From contig JAJDEC010000314.1 of assembly GCA_029259995.1 (NCBI GenBank), positions 1-7,716 on the forward strand: DNA of 7,716 nucleotides, in the 5' to 3' direction. The DNA is from Phycisphaerae bacterium. GTDB lineage: Bacteria > Planctomycetota > Phycisphaerae > UBA1845 > UTPLA1. The notes beneath the pieces were generated by a model. That model saw nothing but the letters and a program-made list of their open reading frames with translations, made no database searches and had not been told where the DNA came from. Positions 1-6,733 of this stretch are shown in pieces; the first letter of the stretch is position 1, and each line of letters starts with the position of its first letter. A program made the position numbers and the translations under genes.

Positions 1-1
1 G

Positions 2-139
2 CGCATCGTCGAACTCCGCTATCTCGCCGGGCTCTCTGTCGACGAAACCGCCGAAGTGCTCGACACATCTGCTCGTACCGTCAAGCGCGAATGGCGCGTC
101 GCGAGGGCGTGGCTGCATACCGAATTGAGCGGAGACTAG
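2..139 (+). CDS. ECF-family RNA polymerase sigma factor, C-terminal fragment (region 4)
   Basis: Partial gene; only the last 45 residues lie in the window, read in frame 2 from the first base to a TAG stop at 137..139. They hold the sigma region 4 helix-turn-helix that contacts the -35 element: RIVELRYLAGLSVDETAEVL, then a recognition helix with TVKREW and RVARAWL. This pattern is typical of ECF sigma factors common in Planctomycetota and Acidobacteriota (the TIGR02999-like or 'Sigma70_ECF' type), where the helix also reads TVxRDWxxARAWL. Region 2, the promoter-melting part, is outside the window, so subgroup assignment is tentative. The downstream kinase starts 4 nt after the stop, so the two genes are very likely co-transcribed. 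No anti-sigma gene lies between them. Confidence is high for the family and lower for the exact ECF group. Confidence 0.9.
   Translation, partial: RIVELRYLAGLSVDETAEVLDTSARTVKREWRVARAWLHTELSGD
131..135 (+). promoter_or_regulatory. Ribosome binding site for the Ser/Thr kinase, inside the sigma factor end
   Basis: GGAGA lies 8 nt before the GTG at 144 and overlaps the last sense codons of the sigma factor. It supports GTG-144 as the start and suggests translational coupling with the sigma gene. Confidence 0.6.
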
Positions 140-143
140 CACC

Positions 144-3100
144 GTGACGCCCGAACAACATCGTCGAGCGTGCGATCTCTTTCATGCCGTTTGCGACCTC
201 GAGGCGTCGGAGCGCAGAAAATATCTCGACAAACAAATCGACGTCGACGCGTCGCTTCGCGCAAGAGTCGAAGCCATGCTCGCGAATGACGACGACAGCG
301 CCACTGCGGCCCCGGATTCCGAAGGCCTTGCGCTGCGCCTTCTGAGGGAATCCGGCGTCTGCCCCGAAAACGTCGACCTGTCCGACGACGAACTGTCAGC
401 GATGCCGTCGGTGCTGGGCCCCTATGAGATTGTCCGCAAGCTTGGCGAGGGCGGCATGGGCATCGTCTACGAAGCGACGCAAACCAGTCCCCATCGCCGC
501 GTCGCGCTGAAGATCCTGCGGCCAAGATTCGCGACAGGCCAGATGTTGCGCCGTTTTCAGCATGAAGTCGAAATCCAGGGACGCTTGAATCATCCGGGGA
601 TTGGTCACGTCTACGACGCCGGCGTCGAACGCACGCCCCACGGGGCGCAGCCCTACTTTTCGATGGAACTCGTCGACGGAAAGCCGATCAACCAGTACGC
701 ACGAGAATTAAGTCTGGATACGCCCGATCGCCTTCAGCTGATGATCGACGTTTGCGAGGCCGTCCAGCACGCGCATGATCACGGCATTGTCCATCGCGAC
801 TTGAAGCCGGGGAACATCGTCGTGCAGCGCGGCGGCCAGCCGAAGGTCCTTGACTTCGGCATCGCGCGCCTCACGGATTCTGACGTTCAGATCACGACGA
901 TTCAAACGGCCGTTGGGCAGCTCCTCGGCACGATTCCCTACATGAGCCCGGAACAGATCGCCGGGCGAGGTGCAGCGCTCGATCATCGCTCCGACATTTA
1001 TTCACTGGGCGTCGTACTTTACGAGCTCCTGGCAGACAGGCTTCCCTTTGACATGACAACGTGCTCGATCCCAGAAGCAGCGCTGATCATCAAGGATGAC
1101 GACCCGCCCCGCCTCGGCTCGATTAATGTCGCGTATCGCGGCGAAATCGAGGCGATCGTCTCGACCGCGATGGACAAGGAGCCTGCTCGTCGATACGCAA
1201 GTGCCAGCGCGCTGGCCGCCGATCTACAAAGCGTCCTTTCCGACAAACCCATCAACGCGAAACCGCCGAGCACTGTCTATCAATTGGCAAAGTTCGCGCG
1301 TCGAAACAAGCCACTCGTCGGCGGCGTCGTTGCCACGATCGTCGCGCTGGCTGTCGGCCTGGTCGGTGTCGCCAATTTCGCTTTTCGCGAAGCGCGCGAG
1401 CGGGCGCGGGCCGAAGCCGCGCAAGAACAGGCGCAGCGTTTCGCCTATCGCGCAAGCGTCACGGCGGCGTCACACGCGCTGGACAATCTCAATGTTCTCG
1501 CGGCCCGCCAGTTGCTGCACGAGGCGCCGTCGCGGTATCGCAACTGGGAATGGAACTATCTCAACACGCGAATCGACAACAGCACTCGAACCATTCAGAC
1601 AGGCGTTGAGTCCATCGATGTGCTGCGATTTTCGCCGGACGGAAGAACACTCATCGGACGATTCCTTTACTCGTATGGACGATGGGATGCCAATACCGGA
1701 GAGACGCTCGATTTGTTCGAGGGCGTGGTTCACTGCCCCGCCGTCGCCAGTCCGGACCTGACGCACTTTGCGAGTTTGGATGAACAAGGTAATCTCCGAA
1801 TCGTCGATACCACAAACGAAACGGAGTATGTCCTTCGCGATATTCCCAACAAGTCGGAATCCCTCGCCATCGACGCGGCGAATGAACTTGTCGCACTGTC
1901 GACGTCAGGCGGACGCTTTCAGATCCGCCGGATTGCCGACGCAAGCATTCTGCACGACGATCAACAGGAAGATCGATCACGATCAATGCGGTTTTCTCCG
2001 CGCGGAAGATATCTGGCTCGTCGAAAATCGGAATCTCTCGCCCTGTTCGACGCAAATTCGATGACGAAACGCGCTGAATTCGAGCTCGAGCCCCACGACA
2101 AACGCATAGAAATCTCATGGAGCCCGAATGGGAATGTCGTCACACTCGGCAACTTGGTCGACCTCGACAGAAATGCCGACATCCGACGATTTGAGGTGAA
2201 TACGCTGCGCGAACTCGCCCCCTTCGTTGGACACAGTCGCTCCCCCGATTCGCTTGTCTGGTCCCGATCCGGCGATCACCTGTTGACATCGTCCCACGAC
2301 GGCGCCGCGAAACTCTGGAACGCAACGACGGCCGCGTTGATTCAGACCTATCTCGCCCAGTACGGTTCCGCGTTTTCAGCAGCCTTCGATCGGAGCGAAT
2401 CGATGATTGCTCTTGGCAATTCGATTGGCGCCGTTCTCGTTTTCGACCGCCTTTCCGACAGACCGAAGGCGATCCTCTATGGCCACGAAACCCCCGTTCA
2501 ATCCATTGCATTCTCACCAGACGAGGACACGATTGCAGCCGGCGCGGGCGACGGCAGCATTCGATTCTGGCCGATGTCCCTCGCGCGGCAATCAAGCATC
2601 CTTCGCGGGCACACGAGCTACGTGTACCCCGTGACATTCAGCCCCAATGGCGATCGCGTCGCTTCGGCCGCCTGGGACGGCACAACCCGCATCTGGAACG
2701 CCGACGACGGTAGCGTGCACCGCGTGATTCGGGGCCACTCGGCTCCGCCCTATTCTCTGCAGTTCAACAAGCTCGGCACCATGCTCGTCTCTTATGGACA
2801 CCGCGAGCGCACTGACAACGAAACGATTGTTGACGACCTGCAAACGGGAACGCAATACCGCGTTGAATCGCAGCGGCAGCGCCCTGGAATGGCGCCCGCG
2901 TTCCTCGACGACGACGCAATTGTCTGGCTTCCCGGCTCCCCGGCAGAGACTGCTCGGTTCTGGAAATACGAATCCAACGACATCGTCGAATTGCCGTTTG
3001 CAACAATCCGGCAGGCGTATTCGCCACTGGTCGCTCCCGGACGGCAACGAGTTCTTCTGCTTTCCGGGGATGAACAGGCGTTGGAAATCGTCAATCTTTC

Positions 3101-3524
3101 AGACGGTTCCGTCATCCATCGGCTCGTCGAGAATGCCATGCTCGGCAACTGGAGTCCGGACGGCCGGCGAATCATCAGCATCAGCCGCAGTTCGCCCGAC
3201 CTGCCCAACGGCGACGTCATCACCGTCTGGGATGCGCAAACGGGCGAATGGCTCGCCGAACTCGAGGCGCACGTCGGCGACGTCTTCGACGCAAAATACT
3301 CACCGGACGGCAAGCGAATCATGACGTGCGGCCGTGATGAACAGATTCGCATCTGGGACGCTGGTTCGCTCAGGCCCTTGATTTCCCTGAGTGGGCATAC
3401 GGAGTACATCTGGAGCATCGCCTTCGATCCGACCGGCCTTCGAATGATCAGCGGCTCCGGAGACAAGACAATTCGTATCTGGGATTCGAAACCCAAAGCG
3501 AACACGGACGACGAATCAAGATAA
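144..3524 (+). CDS. Membrane-anchored Ser/Thr protein kinase with C-terminal WD40 repeats
   Basis: A Hanks-type (PknB-like) kinase of 1126 residues from a GTG start. Residues 1-60 form the short helical leader usual for planctomycete kinases (MTPEQHRRACDLF). The kinase domain spans about 94-365: glycine loop GEGGMG (101-106), ATP lysine K123 in VALK, helix-C glutamate probably E141, HRD at 217-219 (an RD kinase) with K221 and N224, DFG at 237-239, SPE at 268-270 and D284 in DIYSLG. The activation loop carries T251, T252 and T255 as possible phosphorylation sites. A membrane helix (about 390-412) is followed by a charged Arg/Ala/Glu-rich, coiled-coil-like stretch (414-435). From about 480 to 1115 there are WD40 blades, clearest at 696-726, 780-809, 822-852, 1042-1072 and 1084-1113; the rest are degenerate. 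All catalytic residues are present. The kinase should be cytoplasmic with the WD40 part across the membrane. Its likely target is the co-encoded sigma factor (inference). Confidence 0.95.
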   Translation: MTPEQHRRACDLFHAVCDLEASERRKYLDKQIDVDASLRARVEAMLANDDDSATAAPDSEGLALRLLRESGVCPENVDLSDDELSAMPSVLGPYEIVRKLGEGGMGIVYEATQTSPHRRVALKILRPRFATGQMLRRFQHEVEIQGRLNHPGIGHVYDAGVERTPHGAQPYFSMELVDGKPINQYARELSLDTPDRLQLMIDVCEAVQHAHDHGIVHRDLKPGNIVVQRGGQPKVLDFGIARLTDSDVQITTIQTAVGQLLGTIPYMSPEQIAGRGAALDHRSDIYSLGVVLYELLADRLPFDMTTCSIPEAALIIKDDDPPRLGSINVAYRGEIEAIVSTAMDKEPARRYASASALAADLQSVLSDKPINAKPPSTVYQLAKFARRNKPLVGGVVATIVALAVGLVGVANFAFREARERARAEAAQEQAQRFAYRASVTAASHALDNLNVLAARQLLHEAPSRYRNWEWNYLNTRIDNSTRTIQTGVESIDVLRFSPDGRTLIGRFLYSYGRWDANTGETLDLFEGVVHCPAVASPDLTHFASLDEQGNLRIVDTTNETEYVLRDIPNKSESLAIDAANELVALSTSGGRFQIRRIADASILHDDQQEDRSRSMRFSPRGRYLARRKSESLALFDANSMTKRAEFELEPHDKRIEISWSPNGNVVTLGNLVDLDRNADIRRFEVNTLRELAPFVGHSRSPDSLVWSRSGDHLLTSSHDGAAKLWNATTAALIQTYLAQYGSAFSAAFDRSESMIALGNSIGAVLVFDRLSDRPKAILYGHETPVQSIAFSPDEDTIAAGAGDGSIRFWPMSLARQSSILRGHTSYVYPVTFSPNGDRVASAAWDGTTRIWNADDGSVHRVIRGHSAPPYSLQFNKLGTMLVSYGHRERTDNETIVDDLQTGTQYRVESQRQRPGMAPAFLDDDAIVWLPGSPAETARFWKYESNDIVELPFATIRQAYSPLVAPGRQRVLLLSGDEQALEIVNLSDGSVIHRLVENAMLGNWSPDGRRIISISRSSPDLPNGDVITVWDAQTGEWLAELEAHVGDVFDAKYSPDGKRIMTCGRDEQIRIWDAGSLRPLISLSGHTEYIWSIAFDPTGLRMISGSGDKTIRIWDSKPKANTDDESR

Positions 3525-3671
3525 AACCCTTCAGCGATATGCTCCGCCTAGCATGAGCACCAAACTCTGCGGATATCTTGATTCGAGCAATTCCCTGCAC
3601 AGTGTCGTCGTGAGCGCACGCTCGCTGTGAACACTGGAACACTGCAAGTACGCCGCCCTTCGACGATGGAA

Positions 3672-3696
3672 GCTGGGATTTCGTTCGAATCCCAGC
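3672..3696. terminator. Perfect 9-bp hairpin between convergent genes, possible bidirectional terminator
   Basis: GCTGGGATT (3672-3680) is exactly complementary to AATCCCAGC (3688-3696), with a 7-nt loop TCGTTCG. It sits between the stop of the kinase (3524) and the stop of the M16 protease (3726), where a shared terminator is expected. Neither side has a run of T, so it is not a canonical intrinsic terminator; it could instead stabilise mRNA 3' ends. The rest of 3525..3723 holds no convincing gene. Confidence 0.45.
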
Positions 3697-3723
3697 CGAC
3701 CTGAACAATCGAAGACCGACGGC

Positions 3724-6444
3724 CTATTCCGAATGGGCCTCGACGGGTTCTCCGCGCACAGTCAATTCTGTCGGGGACGGCAGGCCCAGACCTTCAAGCT
3801 GTTTCATGATGATGGCCTTGTCGCCAACCAGCACGAGCAGCGCCGCGTCGAGCGGAAGCGCCTCTTTCGCCAGGGCATTCAAGCCGTTCCGCGAAACTGC
3901 GTTCATCGCCATCAGATCATCACCCAATGACGAGAATGGCAACGCATTCAGTTCACGTTCCTCGGCCGTCTCGATGATGCCGTCCAGTCCTTGAAAAGAC
4001 TGAATCGTGGACATGCGATTCGTCTCGCGCGACTTCCGCGTTTCTTCTTCCGAAATGTCGCCCGCGCGAAACTTCGCGAATTCCGTCAGAAACTCCCTGA
4101 GCGCGGGCCCTGTGACCTCCGCCTGCACATTCGACGAAGCAACCAGGTACCCGACAGACGGCGACATGTCGAATCGCGATCGAGCCCCGTAGGTGTAGCC
4201 GTTTCGTTCTCGCAAGTTCTGATTGAGCCGGCTCGTGAAGCTCCCGCCAAGTATCGTATTCAATAATTCGAACGACACGCGCCGCAGGTCGGAATAGGTC
4301 GGCCCCGGCATGTAGAATTGCACGACGGTCTGCACTGAATCGGGCTTGTGGACGACAACAACACGCATCGATTTGTTTGCCGGCGCCTTCGCGGCGACGG
4401 TGCGAACCGCTCCATGACCGGCCGGCGTCTTCCAACCGCCAAAATGTTTCTCCATCGTCGCAACAGCCTCGTCTTTCGTCAGATCGCCGGCCATGAAAAT
4501 CGTTGCATGCTCCGGAACGAATAAATCCCTGTGACACGACTTGACCGCATCCAGCGCCATCGCTTCGGCAGACTCGACAGTACCGCGAACGGGCCGGCCG
4601 TACGGATGATCTTCTCCGAAGAATTGCTGCATGCCGACGCGCGAAGCGACGTCCGACGGCTGATCCTCGGCCTGCTTCAATGCCTGTACATGCAGAGCCT
4701 TCACTCGCTCCCAATCCGTTGCGTCGAGCCGTGGCCGAAGAATTGCGTCGGCAAACAGCGACATGGCCTTGTCGAATTGGTGCTTCATGACCGAGAGATT
4801 CACGGTCGTCGACTCGCGCGATGCCCGCGCATTGAACTGGGCGCCGAGCAGATCGATCGCGTCAGAAAAACCCAGGGCATCCAGATTTCCTGCGCCCTCG
4901 TCCAGCATGTCCGCCGTCAGGTACGCCAGCCCGGGAGACGCGTTATCCAGATTCGCTGCGCCGCCGCGAAGAAAGAGCGAAACCTCCACGAGCGGCAGTT
5001 CACTTCTCTGCCAATGCCGGACTTCAATTCCATTCGACAAGGTGAATGTGACGGGAGCCTCGGGTGCAAATTTGCCCGCGGCGCTCAGCGCCGGCGGCTC
5101 ATTCCGCCCTTCCAACGCTTGCGCCTGCGACTCTGGCAGGACACGCATGATCAGGCGCGCGTTCGGCGTGAGGACCTGTTGCGACCATTGCTTGACAGTG
5201 GCCGTCGTAGCTGTGCGATAGCGTTCCAGATCTCGCTTGAAGGAATTCGGTTCACCATAGTAGAAGTTGTATCGATTCAATCGATCCGCCTTCCCCAGGA
5301 TCGACTGCAGACCATTGAGCATCGCATATTCGCTGGATGCCTTGTGTCGCTCCAATTCCTCGGACGTCAACCCTCCTTCGAGGAACTCGCGGAGGATCTC
5401 GTCTGCGACGCGCTCGATTTCGTCCAGCGACTGGCCTTGCTGTGCCGTGATGTCGATGTGAAACAGCGATCCCAGCATCGAGGAATCCTGGTAGGCCGAC
5501 ACGTCCGTGGCCAGCTTCTCTTCATACACGAGCCGCTTGTAGAGCCGGCTCGACTTTCCCGAGCTCAGCACTTCGGCGGCAAGATCCATTTCCGCGTCGC
5601 CCGGCTTGAACATCGCCGGGCTGTGGTAGACCAGGGACAATCGGGCAAACTGCACGTTGTCTGTGTAGATCACCCGCTTGACTTCCGTCAGCTTGACGGG
5701 CCCAACGTCACGATGCACGGGATCGGCGTCGCGCTGAAGCGTTCCAAACAGCTTCGCCACCAACGGCTTGATTTCAGACGGCTCAAAGTCCCCCGCCACG
5801 ACGAGCGACGCGTTGTTCGGCACGTAGTACGCGGCGAAGAAGTCCCTCACGTCCTGCAATGTGGCCGCCTGCAGGTCTTCGTGCGAACCGATGACTTCGA
5901 TATGGTACGGATGACCCGGCGGAAACATGAGCTCGCTCACTTTCAAATCCGCCCGGCCGTAGGGACGCATCTCACTCGTTTGACGCCGCTCATTTCGGAC
6001 AACGGCGCGCTGTTTGTCGAGCTTCTCCTGTGTCATGGCGTCGCCCAATGCCTCAAGCCGATCCGCATCCAGCCAGAGCAGTGTCGGCAGCAGATTGCTC
6101 GGCCCGAATGAGAAGTAGTTGGTTCGATCCGACGATGTCGTGGCGTTGTTCCAACCGCCGCCCGACTCCATGATCGTGTCGAACGCACCTTCGGGCACAC
6201 GATCTGTTCCCATGAACATCAAGTGCTCAAACAGGTGGGCAAATCCCGATCGCCCCGCGGCTTCATCTTTCGAACCGACGTAGTACCACAGATTGATGCA
6301 TGCAACGGGCAGGCTGTGATCCTCATGCAGGATCACGGTCATTCCGTTCTCAAGTTGATATTTCTCATGCCTCACATCCTGGGCGTGCGCATTGCCGCCA
6401 ATGCCGCTCGCCAGAATTGCCAACCAGACCATAGGATACTTCAT
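3724..6444 (-). CDS. Secreted M16-family zinc metalloprotease (insulinase/pitrilysin-like, two-domain)
   Basis: A 906-residue peptidase (COG0612 type) read from ATG at 6444..6442. That start has AAGGGA 6 nt upstream and gives a compact signal peptide: MK, a hydrophobic core MVWLAILASGIGG, and an AHA|QD cleavage site near residue 21. An in-frame ATG at 6483 would add 13 residues (919 in all) and also has a fair ribosome site (GAAGG). The active N-terminal half holds the inverted zinc motif HLFEH (H70, E73, H74) and the third ligand E152 in VVRNERRQ. The C-terminal half (from about 464) repeats the fold, but the motif is lost: Y508, A511 and D512 replace H, E and H. The conserved R745 and Y750 of LRERNGYTYG, which shape the substrate site in this family, are kept. 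It probably degrades peptides in the periplasm; its substrate cannot be told. The gene converges on the kinase and diverges from the histidine kinase, so it appears monocistronic. Confidence 0.95.
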   Translation of the reverse strand: MKYPMVWLAILASGIGGNAHAQDVRHEKYQLENGMTVILHEDHSLPVACINLWYYVGSKDEAAGRSGFAHLFEHLMFMGTDRVPEGAFDTIMESGGGWNNATTSSDRTNYFSFGPSNLLPTLLWLDADRLEALGDAMTQEKLDKQRAVVRNERRQTSEMRPYGRADLKVSELMFPPGHPYHIEVIGSHEDLQAATLQDVRDFFAAYYVPNNASLVVAGDFEPSEIKPLVAKLFGTLQRDADPVHRDVGPVKLTEVKRVIYTDNVQFARLSLVYHSPAMFKPGDAEMDLAAEVLSSGKSSRLYKRLVYEEKLATDVSAYQDSSMLGSLFHIDITAQQGQSLDEIERVADEILREFLEGGLTSEELERHKASSEYAMLNGLQSILGKADRLNRYNFYYGEPNSFKRDLERYRTATTATVKQWSQQVLTPNARLIMRVLPESQAQALEGRNEPPALSAAGKFAPEAPVTFTLSNGIEVRHWQRSELPLVEVSLFLRGGAANLDNASPGLAYLTADMLDEGAGNLDALGFSDAIDLLGAQFNARASRESTTVNLSVMKHQFDKAMSLFADAILRPRLDATDWERVKALHVQALKQAEDQPSDVASRVGMQQFFGEDHPYGRPVRGTVESAEAMALDAVKSCHRDLFVPEHATIFMAGDLTKDEAVATMEKHFGGWKTPAGHGAVRTVAAKAPANKSMRVVVVHKPDSVQTVVQFYMPGPTYSDLRRVSFELLNTILGGSFTSRLNQNLRERNGYTYGARSRFDMSPSVGYLVASSNVQAEVTGPALREFLTEFAKFRAGDISEEETRKSRETNRMSTIQSFQGLDGIIETAEERELNALPFSSLGDDLMAMNAVSRNGLNALAKEALPLDAALLVLVGDKAIIMKQLEGLGLPSPTELTVRGEPVEAHSE

Positions 6445-6456
6445 CAGGATTCCCTT
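6445..6456 (-). promoter_or_regulatory. Ribosome binding site that favours the internal ATG of the M16 protease
   Basis: On the minus strand AAGGGA (6456..6451) precedes ATG-6444 by 6 nt. Together with the signal peptide beginning MKYPMVWL, it makes this a better start than ATG-6483, although the upstream one also has GAAGG (6495..6491) 7 nt away. Confidence 0.55.
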
Positions 6457-6483
6457 CAATTCCAGCTTGCCATCACCATTCAT

Positions 6484-6721
6484 GGTGGAACCTTCGACAC
6501 GTTTGTTCTTGAGGCGTCGATTTCGAAGTGAGTGTACACGGACTTCGTGGCCGCTTCGAGCGTTCCACGCCGCGGCAGCCCAACGCGGTCGTCAGAAAAT
6601 GGTCCGAGGGGCGCCTGAGAGAGGGCCGGATTCGTCACTGACTCCGTTGGCGAAACCGGAGATTCGCAGCCTTACAGAGGTTCGCGCCTATGACGAGGAA
6701 CGCAAGTCGACCGACACCCGC
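6484..6721. other. Divergent intergenic region between M16 protease and histidine kinase
   Basis: No gene with convincing coding character was found here on either strand. For the protease, a weak minus-strand -10-like TACACT lies at 6536..6531 without a convincing -35 box, so a promoter there is only a guess. An imperfect inverted repeat CTCCG/CGGAG (6642-6646 and 6657-6661) is too short to call an operator. Confidence 0.4.
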
Positions 6722-6733
6722 TAGAATGTAGAC
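6722..6733 (+). promoter_or_regulatory. Candidate -10 element for the globin-coupled histidine kinase
   Basis: TAGAAT (6722-6727) matches the sigma-70 -10 consensus at five of six positions. It is followed by 6 nt and then the GTG at 6734, so the predicted transcription start falls on or next to the start codon. No good -35 box is seen at the usual 16-18 bp distance (the sequence there is AACGCA). The TAG of this box is also the in-frame stop that bounds the reading frame upstream. Confidence 0.4.

Noticed and set aside
136..525. 129-codon open frame on the - strand opposite the kinase start
   Set aside because: It is an Arg-rich shadow of the kinase N-terminus with no family resemblance.
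2792..3505. 237-codon open frame on the - strand within the WD40 region
   Set aside because: It is antisense to well-preserved WD40 blades, and its Ser/Arg/Pro-rich composition shows no motif.
3598..3629. Inverted repeat CACAG/CTGTG enclosing a small GAGC/GCTC hairpin
   Set aside because: The stems are only 4-5 bp, with no T-run or other context, so it is compatible with chance.
3448..3708. 86-codon open frame on the - strand spanning the convergent intergenic region
   Set aside because: It overlaps the conserved last WD40 blade of the kinase and the hairpin, and shows no domain.
3724..5052. Possibility that the C-terminal half of the M16 protein is a separate subunit gene
   Set aside because: The frame is continuous with no stop or new ribosome site, and fused active/inactive halves are usual for M16 proteins of this length.
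4531..6111. Long open frame of 526 codons on the + strand inside the M16 gene
   Set aside because: It is fully antisense to a clear zinc protease. Its product is rich in Arg, His, Cys and Gln with no recognisable domain, as expected for a shadow frame opposite GC-rich coding DNA.
6642..6661. Imperfect inverted repeat CTCCG/CGGAG upstream of the histidine kinase
   Set aside because: The arms are 5 bp with an off-centre bulge and no second copy nearby, so there is no support for an operator.
6392..6724. 110-codon open frame on the + strand across the divergent intergenic region
   Set aside because: It starts inside the antisense of the M16 signal peptide, has an Arg-rich low-complexity product, and would run through the putative promoter of the histidine kinase.
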